From Zeimonas sp050187175 (GTDB taxonomy: Bacteria > Pseudomonadota > Gammaproteobacteria > Burkholderiales > Burkholderiaceae_E): a DNA stretch of 64,000 nucleotides. The translations under genes and the position numbers were made by a program. The DNA lies in contig JBFWXS010000023.1 in NCBI GenBank assembly GCA_050187175.1, positions 10,849 to 74,848 on the forward strand, in the 5' to 3' direction. Every line of letters begins with the position of its first letter. Position 1 is the first letter of the stretch. The notes under the pieces are model-generated. The model worked only from the letters and a program-made list of their open reading frames with translations, was not told the origin of the DNA and searched no databases. Shown here in pieces: positions 7,395 to 16,426 of this stretch.

Positions 7395-8552
7395 ATGCAA
7401 GACAGCGAATCGATGGAGCTCGCAAGGCGAGCCCTTCATCACTTGAACAACCGTACCACGGACCAGGCTGACTCCGTCATGCGAGTACCTGCCGCGTCCT
7501 ACACCGATCCCGCGATCTACCGGCGCGAAGTCAACCGCCTGTTCGAACAGCTGCCGCTCGCGCTGGCCTTTTCCGTCGAGCTTCCGGGCCCCCAGACCTA
7601 CCGGGCAATGACGGTGATGGGAATCCCTATCCTGCTCGTGCGCGCGGAAGACTCGCAAGTGCGCGCCTTCATCAACGTCTGCAAGCACCGCGGCTCACAG
7701 CTGTGCAAGCCCGGTCACGGCACGGCCAGGCGCCTCGTCTGTCCCTACCACGCATGGCAGTACGACCTGCACGGCAAGCTGCAAGGCGTATATGGCGCCG
7801 CCACGTTCGGCGAGATCGATCCTGAAGCCAACTCGCTGACCGAACTGCATTGCACCGAGCGCGCCGGCCTGATATGGGCCACCGTCACGCCGGGCGTCGC
7901 CTTCGATATCGATGAGTGGCTGGGCCCGATGGCGCAACAGCTGCTGTTCGCCGACCTGGGCAACTGGCATATCCATGTCCAGCGCGAGTTTTGCGGACCG
8001 GGCTGGAAGACCGCCTGGGACGGCTATCTCGAAAGCTATCACCACTCGATCGTGCACGGCGGCAGCCTGGCGAAGTACACGGTGGGCAACCTAGTCGTGC
8101 ATGACACCTACGGTTATCACCAGCGGATGGTGTTCGGACGGCGGACGCTGGAGAGCCTCAACCAGCTTCCGGACAATCAATGGGATCCGGACGAACACAT
8201 CCGCCGCGTATTCCACATGTTTCCCAACGTCGCCATCTCGGTCGTGCTCGGCAACTACTGCCTGGTCAACCAGATATTTCCCGGCGCCACGCAGGAAACC
8301 TCCGTCACCCGCCAGACCATCCTGGCGGTCAGGAAGCCGGAAACCGATGAAGAACGCCAGCTCGCCGACGAGTTCGCGGAAACCACAATTCGCGCCATCC
8401 GCGACGAGGACTACCCGATCAATTTCACCGTGCAGGAAAGCCTCAAGTCGGGACGTCAGGACTGCGTTCTCTTCGGCAGAAACGAGCCGGCCCTCCAGCA
8501 CTTCCACCGCACGATCGCCCATTTCATGGAAGACCTGCAAGGATCAGTATGA
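7395..8552 (+). CDS. Rieske non-heme iron ring-hydroxylating oxygenase, alpha subunit type
   Basis: A 385-residue oxygenase. The N-terminal Rieske domain holds C-x-H (Cys96, His98 in NVCKHRGSQL) and C-x2-H (Cys116, His119 in CPYHAWQYD). The mononuclear iron site shows E213-x2-H216-x4-H221 in YLESYHHSIVH, with the later acidic ligand in the C-terminal half. Members hydroxylate, demethylate or cleave C-N bonds of aromatic and amine substrates and need a separate electron donor. No reductase or ferredoxin gene is visible in the window. Start ATG 7395 has AGAGGA upstream. Its stop overlaps the next start (ATGA), coupling it to an ABC importer, so its substrate may be the imported compound. Confidence 0.9.
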   Translation: MQDSESMELARRALHHLNNRTTDQADSVMRVPAASYTDPAIYRREVNRLFEQLPLALAFSVELPGPQTYRAMTVMGIPILLVRAEDSQVRAFINVCKHRGSQLCKPGHGTARRLVCPYHAWQYDLHGKLQGVYGAATFGEIDPEANSLTELHCTERAGLIWATVTPGVAFDIDEWLGPMAQQLLFADLGNWHIHVQREFCGPGWKTAWDGYLESYHHSIVHGGSLAKYTVGNLVVHDTYGYHQRMVFGRRTLESLNQLPDNQWDPDEHIRRVFHMFPNVAISVVLGNYCLVNQIFPGATQETSVTRQTILAVRKPETDEERQLADEFAETTIRAIRDEDYPINFTVQESLKSGRQDCVLFGRNEPALQHFHRTIAHFMEDLQGSV

Positions 8553-9592
8553 ACAAGCGAATACTTCATGCCTGCGTCTTTGGCCTGCTGCTCGCCGCAG
8601 GCGCTACCGCCCCGGTGGTCGCGCAGGAGCGCTCGATCACCATCGCCGCTCCGGGCGGCACTTTCGAGCAGTGGCTGCGCAAGGACATCTTTCCGGCGTT
8701 CGAGGCCAAGACGGGCATAAAGATCAACTACGTGACCGCCAGCGCCACCGACCTGCTTGCCAAGTTGCAGGCCCAGAAGGGCAACCAGCAGATCGACGTG
8801 GGCTTCTTCGACGACGGCCCGGCGGATCAGGCGATCGATCTGGGCTTCTGCGGAAACCTGGCGCCCGCCCCCGTCTATGACGACTTGTACGAGCACATGA
8901 AATTCAAGTCGAACAAGGCGGTGTTTATCGGCATGATCGCCACTGGCATTGTCTATCACAAGAAGGCGTTCGAGGAAAACAGATGGGCGCCGCCCACATC
9001 CTGGGCCGACCTGGCCGACCCGAAGTACCGCAAGAAGCTGGTCATCTTTCCGCTCAACAGCAGCTATGGCGTTCACGCGCTCGTCATGGCCGCTCGGTTG
9101 AAGGGCGGAAGCGAGGCGAACATCGAGCCGGGCTTCAAGTACTTCCGCGAGTCGATCGGGCCGAACGTACTGGTCTATGAACCGTCGCCAGCCAAAGTCA
9201 CAGAGCTGTTCCAGACGCGTCAGGCGCTGATTGCCGTCTACGGCACGGGCAGGACGAAATCACTGGCGGACATGGGTGTGCCAGTAGAGTTCGTGTACCC
9301 CAAGGAAGGCGCGGTCGCGTACTACTTCGGCGCATGTCCGATTGCGGGCTCGAAGAAGGACAAGGACGCACAGGCGCTGATCCAGTTCCTCCTCACACCG
9401 GAAGCGCAGGTTTCCCTGGCACGCGGCGTGGGCTTCGGACCGGCCAACAAGACCGTCAAGCTGTCGGCCGAAGACCGTAGAGGCGTGCCCTTCGGTGACC
9501 AGATCCAGCAGCTGAAAATGATTGACTGGAACATCATCAACCGCAACCGCGCCGAATGGAACAAGCGCTGGACCCGTGAGATCGAGCGCTGA
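8549..9592 (+). CDS. ABC transporter substrate-binding protein, PotD/polyamine type
   Basis: A 347-residue periplasmic binding protein with a Sec signal (LHACVFGLLLAAGATAPVVAQ). The mature start ITIAAPGGTFEQWLRKDIFPAFEAKTG is typical of the PotD/PotF group (family 1 extracellular solute-binding proteins), and TGIVYHKKAF and PPTSWADLADPKY are family motifs. Such proteins bind polyamines, opines or other small organic compounds. It overlaps the Rieske gene by 4 nt and precedes the ATPase and two permeases. Ligand unknown; the neighbouring oxygenase, deacetylase and flavoprotein suggest a catabolised compound rather than a polyamine pool. Confidence 0.9.
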   Translation: MNKRILHACVFGLLLAAGATAPVVAQERSITIAAPGGTFEQWLRKDIFPAFEAKTGIKINYVTASATDLLAKLQAQKGNQQIDVGFFDDGPADQAIDLGFCGNLAPAPVYDDLYEHMKFKSNKAVFIGMIATGIVYHKKAFEENRWAPPTSWADLADPKYRKKLVIFPLNSSYGVHALVMAARLKGGSEANIEPGFKYFRESIGPNVLVYEPSPAKVTELFQTRQALIAVYGTGRTKSLADMGVPVEFVYPKEGAVAYYFGACPIAGSKKDKDAQALIQFLLTPEAQVSLARGVGFGPANKTVKLSAEDRRGVPFGDQIQQLKMIDWNIINRNRAEWNKRWTREIER

Positions 9593-9644
9593 TCTTCGTC
9601 TTTCGCGGCCTACCCCTGCGCATCGGCCGCGCAACTGGGTGCCT

Positions 9645-10709
9645 GTGGCGAGCGACGACGATTTCCTGGTTCTGGAGGGTCTGACCAAACGATACGGCTC
9701 CAACACGGTGGTCGATGAACTGCACCTTGCGATCGGCAAAGGCGAGTTCATTTCCCTCCTCGGTCCCTCGGGCTGCGGGAAGACGACCACCTTGCAGATG
9801 ATCGCCGGCTTCGTCGACCCTTCCGCCGGCCGCGTGCGTCTACGAGGCGCGGATCTCACATCCGTGCCGCCGAACCGGCGGCAGCTCGGCATCGTGTTCC
9901 AGAGCTACGCGCTGTTTCCGCACTACACCGCGGCAGAGAACGTCGCATTCGGCCTGGAGATGCGCGGCATTCCTAAGACCGAACGCAGCGCACGCGTCGC
10001 GGAAGCACTTGCGCTCGTGGGGCTCGCCGGACTGGCCGATCGATATCCGCGGCGGATGTCGGGAGGGCAGCAGCAGCGTGTCGCGCTGGCACGGGCGCTG
10101 GTCATCAATCCCTCCGTTCTCCTGCTCGATGAGCCTCTGTCGAACCTGGATGCGAAGCTGCGCGAGGAACTGCAGGCCGAGCTGCGCGCCATTCAGCGCA
10201 GGATAGGCACGACCACATTGCTGGTCACGCACGATCAGGCCGAAGCCATGGCGCTTTCGAACCGCATCGTCGTCATGAACGAAGGGCGGGTAGAACAGGT
10301 GGGTGCGCCCGAAGACGTGTACGCGCGTCCGGCGTCCGCGTTCGTGGCCGGCTTTCTGGGAAAGACCAACGTCTTCACCGGCCGCATCCTGGCCAACGAC
10401 GGCACCTCCATGCTGATCGTCGACGGGGAGAGCTATCCGATGAGCGGCAGTGCTAGCCAGGGGCCGGTGACCGTGCAGGTGCGCCCTGAACGCATCAGGC
10501 TCGAGACCTGTAGCGGCAAAGGCTTGAAGGCTAGGGTGGTAAGCCGGGTCTTTCAAGGGGCGAGCTGGCTGTACAACCTGGAGACCCGCGCCGGGCCGGT
10601 GATCGTGCTGTCGCACAACGACGGAGCCACTACGGTGCCCGAAGGGGCAGAGGTCCGTCTGTCGTGGAACGCCGACGACATGAGCGTGTCTCCCGCAGGT
10701 GGCCGATGA
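9645..10709 (+). CDS. ABC transporter ATP-binding protein, PotA type
   Basis: A 354-residue ATPase with Walker A GPSGCGKTTT, Q-loop VFQSYALFPHYTAAENV, signature MSGGQQQRVALARAL, Walker B VLLLDEPLSNLDAKLRE, switch histidine LLVTHDQAEAMAL, and a C-terminal TOBE domain (VTVQVRPERIRLE). This is the MOI-type ATPase of polyamine/iron/sulfate importers. There is no ATG. The frame stays open upstream through GTG 9576, which overlaps the binding-protein gene. GTG 9645 fits the usual length and leaves a 52-nt spacer, but no strong ribosome site marks either, so the start is uncertain. The stop overlaps the permease start by 4 nt. Confidence 0.88.
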   Translation: MASDDDFLVLEGLTKRYGSNTVVDELHLAIGKGEFISLLGPSGCGKTTTLQMIAGFVDPSAGRVRLRGADLTSVPPNRRQLGIVFQSYALFPHYTAAENVAFGLEMRGIPKTERSARVAEALALVGLAGLADRYPRRMSGGQQQRVALARALVINPSVLLLDEPLSNLDAKLREELQAELRAIQRRIGTTTLLVTHDQAEAMALSNRIVVMNEGRVEQVGAPEDVYARPASAFVAGFLGKTNVFTGRILANDGTSMLIVDGESYPMSGSASQGPVTVQVRPERIRLETCSGKGLKARVVSRVFQGASWLYNLETRAGPVIVLSHNDGATTVPEGAEVRLSWNADDMSVSPAGGR

Positions 10710-11566
10710 GGACTGTCCGCCTCCCTGCCTACCTCCTGCTGAGCGCCCCGTCGCTTGCCCTTTTCGCATGTTTCTTGCTGGTGCCGCTGTGCGCGACCTT
10801 TCTGCTGTCGTTCAATGACTGGGACCCGCACAAGGGCATCATCGACACCCTGACGACGAAGAACTGGATCGAGATCGCCTCCGAGGGCTACTTCGCGGAG
10901 ATCTTCTGGCGAACGCTGCGCATCGCCGGCGCCACGACCTTTCTCTGCATCGCGCTTGGGGTGCCTGAAGCCTATCTGCTCAGCAAGATGAAGCCCCCCT
11001 GGCGCGGCCTGTTTCTGCTGGTCGTGATCGGGCCTCTGCTCATCTCGGTGGTGGCACGCACGCTAGGCTGGGCTCTCCTTCTGGGCTCAACGGGAATCGT
11101 GAATCAATTGCTGATCCGCTGGGGTGCCATCGAAACACCGCTGCCGTTCATGTTCACTGAGCTTGGCGTCATCATCGCACTGACCCACGTACTGATGCCG
11201 TTCATGATCCTGTCGGTCTGGGCGTCCCTCCAGCGCCTGGATCCGCAGGTGGAAAGCGCGGCCCTGTCACTGGGAGCATCGAAGGTGACAGTGCTGGCCC
11301 GCGTCGTTCTGCCGCAGATCATCCCCGGCATCCTGTCCGGCAGCGTGGTGGTGTTTTCGATGGCGGCAAGCGCATTCGCCACTCCGTCCATCATCGGTGG
11401 CCGGCGATTGAAGATGGCCTCGACGCTGGCATATGACGAGTTCCTCAACACCTTGAACTGGCCTCTCGGTGCAGTGGTCGCGGTGATCCTGCTAGTCGGC
11501 CTGCTCGCCATCGTCATCACGGCGAACCGGGTGATCGAGCGCAAGTACGTCGAGGTGCTGCGATGA
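10706..11566 (+). CDS. ABC transporter permease, PotB type
   Basis: A 286-residue inner-membrane permease. It has an N-terminal membrane segment (LLLSAPSLALFACFLLVPLCATFLLSF), further hydrophobic segments, and the EAA cytoplasmic loop ESAALSLGASKVTVLARVVLPQIIPGI that docks with the ATPase. Start ATG 10706 overlaps the ATPase stop (ATGA). An upstream in-frame start at 10664 would lie inside the ATPase gene. It pairs with the following permease to form the channel of the polyamine-type importer. Confidence 0.9.
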   Translation: MRTVRLPAYLLLSAPSLALFACFLLVPLCATFLLSFNDWDPHKGIIDTLTTKNWIEIASEGYFAEIFWRTLRIAGATTFLCIALGVPEAYLLSKMKPPWRGLFLLVVIGPLLISVVARTLGWALLLGSTGIVNQLLIRWGAIETPLPFMFTELGVIIALTHVLMPFMILSVWASLQRLDPQVESAALSLGASKVTVLARVVLPQIIPGILSGSVVVFSMAASAFATPSIIGGRRLKMASTLAYDEFLNTLNWPLGAVVAVILLVGLLAIVITANRVIERKYVEVLR

Positions 11567-12363
11567 GGCTGAGCGGCGCGTTCGCCCTGGCATTCCACAT
11601 CCTCTTCCTGGTGTTCATGCTGGCGCCCATTCTGATCGTCTGCGTGGTTGCATTCACGCCGGAGGGCTATCTGTCGCTGCCCACCCGCGGACCCAGCCTG
11701 CGGTGGTTTCGGGCAATCTTCGATCACCCCGAGTTCATAACGGCATTCACGGACAGCCTGTGGCTCGGCGCGCTCTCTTCCACGCTTTCGATCGCCCTCG
11801 CGGTGCCCGCCGCCCTAGCCATAGGCCGCCACATCTTCCGGGGCCGCGACGCCATGGCGGCGATCTTCATGTCGCCCCTCATGATTCCCCACATCGTCCT
11901 GGGTATCGCATTCCTGAGATTCTTTTCCGAGCTGGGCCTCAGCGGGAGCTTCATCGGCCTGGTCTTCGCTCACATCGTCGTCGTGTTTCCGTTCGCGCTG
12001 CGACTGGTGCTAGCGGCGAGCTACGGCATCGACCAACGCATTGAGCACGCGGCAGTCTCTCTGGGGGCAGGATCGCTGACGGTGTGGTCCCGCGTGACGC
12101 TCCCCTTGATACTTCCAGGCGTCGTCTCGGGCTGGACGCTTGCCTTTCTCAGCTCCTTCGACGAAGTGACCATGACCATATTCATTGCCTCCCCCGAAAC
12201 CACCACCTTGCCGGTTCGGCTGCTGGCCCACATCCAGGACAACATCGACCCGCTTGTCGCCTCCGTCTCGGCTTCGCTGATTTCGATCGCCACGGTCTTC
12301 CTCGTCATGATCGACCGGCTCTACGGCCTCGACCGACTATTTCTTGGCCAGCCCAGGCATTGA
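11563..12363 (+). CDS. ABC transporter permease, PotC type
   Basis: A 266-residue inner-membrane permease with about six hydrophobic segments and an EAA loop (EHAAVSLGAGSLTVWSRVTLPLILPGVVSGW). It overlaps the preceding permease by 4 nt (ATGA), so it is translationally coupled. With the binding protein, ATPase and PotB-type permease it completes an importer. It is followed 14 nt later by the deacetylase gene, so transport and metabolism genes are one transcription unit. Confidence 0.9.
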   Translation: MRLSGAFALAFHILFLVFMLAPILIVCVVAFTPEGYLSLPTRGPSLRWFRAIFDHPEFITAFTDSLWLGALSSTLSIALAVPAALAIGRHIFRGRDAMAAIFMSPLMIPHIVLGIAFLRFFSELGLSGSFIGLVFAHIVVVFPFALRLVLAASYGIDQRIEHAAVSLGAGSLTVWSRVTLPLILPGVVSGWTLAFLSSFDEVTMTIFIASPETTTLPVRLLAHIQDNIDPLVASVSASLISIATVFLVMIDRLYGLDRLFLGQPRH

Positions 12364-12377
12364 GCAGGGAAAAGCCC

Positions 12378-13262
12378 ATGAAGAAGCCTGCATTTAGACA
12401 GTCGCAGACCTTGAGCTGCAGCATCCCCCCATGGCCGGACGGTCACAAGGCCGCAGTCTCGCTCACGTTCGACCTAGATGCCGACGTCGGGGCGTCCTGG
12501 CGCGGCATGGACGGCTATCTCACCACGCTGTCCGAGGCCAGATTCGGCGTCGGACGGGGGCTCGAACGGCTGCTGCGCGTGATGCGGGAGCACGGCGTCA
12601 GCAGCACGTTCTTCGTGCCCGGCGAGATCGCCCATCTGCATCCGCAGGAAGTTCGCGCCGTTGCGGCCGAAGGCCATGAGATCGGACACCATGGATACCT
12701 TCATCTGGCCATCGACCGGGTTCGGGAGGCTGAGCAGCGCGACGAGATGTACCGGGGTCTGGAAGCTCTTCAGAAGATCGGCGTGCGGCCCGGCGGCTAT
12801 CGCTGCCCCGGTTTCGAGCTGACCGGGATCACGCTGGAGCTCCTGCTCAGCGAGGGGTTTCGCTACGACAGCAGCTGCATGGGCGACGACCGCCCCTACC
12901 TCCTCGAGTACAGCGGCCAACGTCTGCTGGAGATCCCCATTCACTGGAGCCTCGACGACTGGGTTTTCTTCCGATTCTGCACATCGAACATCTATAACGG
13001 CGGAGGAACGATGAGCGACCCGGAGGCCTGCCTGAACACCTGGAAGCGCGAAGTAATGAATGCGGCAGCCGAAGGAGGCCATGTCACCATTACCATGCAT
13101 CCCGAAGTGATGGGCAGAGGCTATCGAAGCCATCTTCTGGACGAATTCATCGGCTGGCTTCGCAATGATGCCAAAGTGTGGATCGCGAATTGCGAACAGC
13201 TCGCCGATCATCTCGGCGAACAGAGTGTCCGCCGTGCAGGCGCCTCGGTTCACGATGACTGA
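12378..13262 (+). CDS. Polysaccharide deacetylase (NodB-homology) family protein
   Basis: A 294-residue NodB-fold hydrolase with no signal peptide, hence probably cytoplasmic. The catalytic and metal aspartates lie in AVSLTFDLDADVG. The H-x3-H metal motif lies in GHEIGHHGYLH. GYRCPGFELT and a late TMHPEVMGRG histidine motif complete the set. Cytoplasmic members with this architecture include PuuE-like allantoinases and amidohydrolases that open cyclic amides or remove acyl groups, not cell-wall enzymes. It follows the importer permease by 14 nt and overlaps the thioesterase start by 8 nt. It may hydrolyse an amide in the imported compound; that is inference. Confidence 0.85.
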   Translation: MKKPAFRQSQTLSCSIPPWPDGHKAAVSLTFDLDADVGASWRGMDGYLTTLSEARFGVGRGLERLLRVMREHGVSSTFFVPGEIAHLHPQEVRAVAAEGHEIGHHGYLHLAIDRVREAEQRDEMYRGLEALQKIGVRPGGYRCPGFELTGITLELLLSEGFRYDSSCMGDDRPYLLEYSGQRLLEIPIHWSLDDWVFFRFCTSNIYNGGGTMSDPEACLNTWKREVMNAAAEGGHVTITMHPEVMGRGYRSHLLDEFIGWLRNDAKVWIANCEQLADHLGEQSVRRAGASVHDD

Positions 13263-13698
13263 GCCCTGCCCGCAGGGCATCGATCCGTCGCTCGCACGAG
13301 CGAACATCGCCCCCGAGGGCCTGCCGCCGACGGAGCAGCCGGCGCTGCGACTCGTGACGACGCCGGCAGACGCCAGCTACTCCGGGAAAATCCTGGGCGG
13401 CTGGATCATGACCCAGGTCGATGTAGCCGGCTCGGTCCCGGCGGTGAAGCGCGCGAACGGCCCCGTCGCTACGGTGGGGGTGAGCTCCTTCAACTTCGAC
13501 GCGCCGGTGTTCGTCGGAGACCTGCTGAGTCTGTACGCACGCGTCGTACGGACAGGAGAGACGTCGATCACCGTGGACATGGAAGCCTACGCGCAACGCC
13601 TTCCCGACTACCAGGCCTGCGTCCGGGTCGCGCAGGCCACCCTGATCTACGTGGCACTTGGCCGGAACGACAGGCCGCGAGCGCTGCAGCCGTCATGA
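13255..13698 (+). CDS. Hotdog-fold acyl-CoA thioesterase (YciA/BACH type)
   Basis: A 147-residue single hotdog domain. YSGKILGGWIMTQVDVAGS corresponds to the conserved FGGWLMSQMD region of YciA-type thioesterases, including the catalytic aspartate, and VGVSSFNFDAPVFVGDLL is the following strand pair. It hydrolyses acyl-CoA thioesters in the cytoplasm. Start ATG 13255 overlaps the deacetylase stop, and its own stop overlaps the flavoprotein start (ATGA). A thioesterase in this operon suggests that a CoA-bound intermediate is formed, yet no CoA ligase or transferase is in the operon. Confidence 0.82.
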   Translation: MTEPCPQGIDPSLARANIAPEGLPPTEQPALRLVTTPADASYSGKILGGWIMTQVDVAGSVPAVKRANGPVATVGVSSFNFDAPVFVGDLLSLYARVVRTGETSITVDMEAYAQRLPDYQACVRVAQATLIYVALGRNDRPRALQPS

Positions 13699-15410
13699 CG
13701 GACATCGGCTGGGACCATGAGTATGACGTGGTGGTGATCGGCGCCGGGGCCTCCGGCATGAGCGCAGCCATCACCGCAGCCACTGGCGGCCTGTCAGTGA
13801 TAGTCCTCGAAAAGACAAACCGCGTCGGTGGCTCAACCGCCATCTCGGGAGGCGCAGTCTGGGCTCCGCTGACCGCACAGTCCAAGCGCGACGGGCCTCC
13901 CGATACGCTGGAAAAGGTCATCACCTACATGCGCGAAACGGTAGGCTCGGCAGCCGAGTCGGGCATGCAGCAGGCTTTTCTGCAGGCCGCGCCGGTGGCG
14001 ATCGATTGGCTCGAAGCGCACAGCGAGGTGAAACTGGCGGTACGCACTTATTCGCCCGACTATCATCCCGACCGGCAGGGTGCTGCGTTGGGTGGACGCA
14101 CGCTCGACCCCCTCGCTTTCGACGGCCGCCGCCTCGGCACGCACTTCCGCACGCTGCGAGATCCGCTGCCCGAGTTCATGGTGCTGGGCGGCATGATGAT
14201 CACGATGACGGATGCGAGGCACCTGCTTGCCGCGACGAAATCCTTCACGTCCTTCCGCGAGGGACTGAAGCTCGTACTTCGGTATTGCGCTGATCGCCTG
14301 CGCGGATACCATCGTGGGACGCGCCTGGTTCTTGGCAACGCTCTGGCCGGTCGCCTGTTCAGGACGCTGCTGGACCTGAACGTACCGCTCTGGCTGGAGG
14401 CGCCAGTCCGCCGCTTGCACAGACTGGACGGACGTGTGCTCGGAGTGACCGTGGAGCACCATGGCAAGCCCTTGACGGTGCGCGCGCGCTGCGGAGTCGT
14501 CGTCGCCACGGGCGGATTTCCATGGGACACGGCGCTCAGGAACGAACTCTTCCCCCACCCGACGGGCCCCTGGTCGATGGCCCCCGAAAGCAACACGGGG
14601 GAAGGAATAGGCCTGGCAAGGGCAGTCGGCGCCACGTTCGGAACGGGCCATTCGCATCCGGCGTTCTGGGCGCCCGTGTCGATCCTGCGCCGGCGGGACG
14701 GCAGCGACCTGCGCTATCCGCACCTGGTCTGGGACCGGGCAAAGCCCGGCCTGATGGCGGTTGACGGACGCGGACGGCGATTCGTCAACGAGGCGACGTC
14801 CTACCATGACTTCGTAGGCGCCATGTACCGATCGCACGCCGCGGGCGCGGCGATTCCCTCCTTCCTGATCTGCGATACCGACTTCATCAAGCGCTGGGGC
14901 ATGGGTCTGGCATTGCCGGGAGGACGACCGCGAGGGCATCTCGAAAGAGCCGGATACCTGTACAAGGCTGCCTCCATCGCTGCGCTCGCGCAGCTTCTGG
15001 GGCTTGAGCCAGCGGCGCTGCAGGAAAGCGTCGAGCGCTTCAATGCGGGCGCAGCGGCGGGTGAGGACAAGGAGTTCGGAAAAGGTTCCACCGCCTACAA
15101 CCGGTATCTAGGCGACCCCGCCCATACGCCGAATCCCTGCCTGGGCCCTCTTCAAACGCCACCGTTCTATGCGATCAAGGTCTTTCCTGGAGACATAGGA
15201 ACCGCGGTGGGGCTGCGATGCAATCAGCACGCACAGGCGCTGGACGCCAGTGGCCAGATCATCGCGGGCCTGTATGCTGTCGGCAACGACATGCAGTCGG
15301 TGATGGGCGGCCAGTACCCGGCAGCAGGCATCACGCTGGGACCGGCGCTGACTTTCGGTTGGATCGCAGGCCGGCACCTCGTGGAGGCCGGCGCACAGGA
15401 GCGCGCATGA
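13695..15410 (+). CDS. FAD-dependent dehydrogenase, 3-ketosteroid delta1-dehydrogenase-like
   Basis: A 571-residue flavoprotein of the succinate dehydrogenase/KstD superfamily. The Rossmann FAD motif GAGASG is at residues 16-21, followed by VIVLEKTNRVGGSTAISGGAVW. VATGGFPWD lies mid-protein. The C-terminal signature LYAVGNDMQSVMGGQYPAAGITLGPALTFG is typical of KstD and fumarate-reductase-like oxidoreductases. The enzyme would desaturate or reduce a ketone- or acid-activated C-C bond. It overlaps both neighbours by 4 nt. No other steroid genes are present, so a steroid substrate is not supported. Confidence 0.87.
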   Translation: MTDIGWDHEYDVVVIGAGASGMSAAITAATGGLSVIVLEKTNRVGGSTAISGGAVWAPLTAQSKRDGPPDTLEKVITYMRETVGSAAESGMQQAFLQAAPVAIDWLEAHSEVKLAVRTYSPDYHPDRQGAALGGRTLDPLAFDGRRLGTHFRTLRDPLPEFMVLGGMMITMTDARHLLAATKSFTSFREGLKLVLRYCADRLRGYHRGTRLVLGNALAGRLFRTLLDLNVPLWLEAPVRRLHRLDGRVLGVTVEHHGKPLTVRARCGVVVATGGFPWDTALRNELFPHPTGPWSMAPESNTGEGIGLARAVGATFGTGHSHPAFWAPVSILRRRDGSDLRYPHLVWDRAKPGLMAVDGRGRRFVNEATSYHDFVGAMYRSHAAGAAIPSFLICDTDFIKRWGMGLALPGGRPRGHLERAGYLYKAASIAALAQLLGLEPAALQESVERFNAGAAAGEDKEFGKGSTAYNRYLGDPAHTPNPCLGPLQTPPFYAIKVFPGDIGTAVGLRCNQHAQALDASGQIIAGLYAVGNDMQSVMGGQYPAAGITLGPALTFGWIAGRHLVEAGAQERA

Positions 15411-16018
15411 AGATCTATTTTTCTCCAACCTCGCCGTTCGTCCGCAAATGCCTGGTGGCCGCGGAGGAGCTGGGACTGGGCGGCAGGATCACGCTGCTGC
15501 CGTCCAATGCCCATCCGATAGACCGCGATGCTGGCATTCTGCCCACGAATCCGCTCGGGAAGGTTCCCACCTTCGTGACCGAAGACGGGCAGGCGCTCTA
15601 CGACAGCCGCGTGATCTGCGAGTACCTCAACGAGCGTGCGCAAGGTTCGCTGTTTCCAGCCGCAGGCCCTTCCCGCTGGGCAACGCTCACCCGGCAATCG
15701 CTGGGGGACGGCATGATGGACGCCGCACTGCTGGCACGCTACGAGGACGCGCTGCGACCGGAACCCATCCGCTGGCCCGAATGGAGAGCCGCGCAACTGG
15801 ACAAGGTCAGCACGTCGCTCGCAGCGCTCGAGAACGAGCAGACGGCCCCGCGCGGCGGATCGGACATCGGCTCAATTGCCGTCGGCTGCGCGCTTTGGTA
15901 TCTGGATCTGAGGTTCCGCGATATCGGCTGGCGGCAGCATTACCCGGCCACCGCGCAGTGGTACGCTGAATTCGGGAAACGAGAATCCATGATGCGAGTC
16001 TGGTCGCTCGAATCATGA
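15407..16018 (+). CDS. Glutathione S-transferase family protein
   Basis: A 203-residue GST. The N-terminal thioredoxin-like domain has MKIYFSPTSPFVRKC and GKVPTFVTEDGQALYDSRVICEYLN, the cis-proline and glutathione-binding region. An alpha-helical C-terminal domain follows. It is the last gene of the nine-gene unit and overlaps the flavoprotein stop (ATGA). In catabolic operons such GSTs isomerise, dehalogenate or conjugate intermediates. Which one applies here is unknown. Confidence 0.87.
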   Translation: MKIYFSPTSPFVRKCLVAAEELGLGGRITLLPSNAHPIDRDAGILPTNPLGKVPTFVTEDGQALYDSRVICEYLNERAQGSLFPAAGPSRWATLTRQSLGDGMMDAALLARYEDALRPEPIRWPEWRAAQLDKVSTSLAALENEQTAPRGGSDIGSIAVGCALWYLDLRFRDIGWRQHYPATAQWYAEFGKRESMMRVWSLES

Positions 16019-16056
16019 GCCGCGCGCTCGATGATGCAGCGCCGCGCGGTACTCGG

Positions 16057-16407
16057 TTACTCGTGCTGCAGAATGTTCACCAGCCTGCCCAACGGATCCC
16101 GTACATAGAAACGGCGCACGCCCCACGGCTCCGACACCGGGCCGTACTCGATCGGCACGTTCGCGCGCCTGACCCGATCCAGTGCCTCCGACAGGTCGTC
16201 GACCTCGATCGAAAGATCCGGCAGCGGTGTATCGGAGCCGCCCTGGCTGCCGAAGCTGACCTGCACGGTCATTCGCTCCGTGCCGACATAGGTACGCAGC
16301 CAGCCGTGATCCATGCCCAGGTCCAGGCCGAGGATCTGCCGGTAGAAGGCGTCCGCGGCCGATGGGTCGGCAGCAGCGATGTTCGCAACGATTCGTTTGA
16401 TCTTCAT
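16057..16407 (-). CDS. VOC (glyoxalase/bleomycin-resistance fold) family protein
   Basis: A 116-residue single VOC module: MKIKRIVANIAAADPSAADAFYRQILGLDL at the front and a C-terminal GVRRFYVRDPLGRLVNILQHE that carries the last glutamate-like metal position. Start 16407 has GGAGAGGATCG upstream. The upstream in-frame extension is encoded by the 15-nt tandem repeats and is unlikely to be translated. It is convergent with the GST gene. Function unknown; members bind metals and act on or sequester small molecules. Confidence 0.8.
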   Translation of the reverse strand: MKIKRIVANIAAADPSAADAFYRQILGLDLGMDHGWLRTYVGTERMTVQVSFGSQGGSDTPLPDLSIEVDDLSEALDRVRRANVPIEYGPVSEPWGVRRFYVRDPLGRLVNILQHE

Positions 16408-16426
16408 TCGATCCTCTCCAGCCAAA

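Noticed and set aside
13695..15410. Steroid degradation cluster
   Set aside because: The KstD-like flavoprotein is the only steroid-type gene; none of the usual ring-cleavage or side-chain genes accompanies it.
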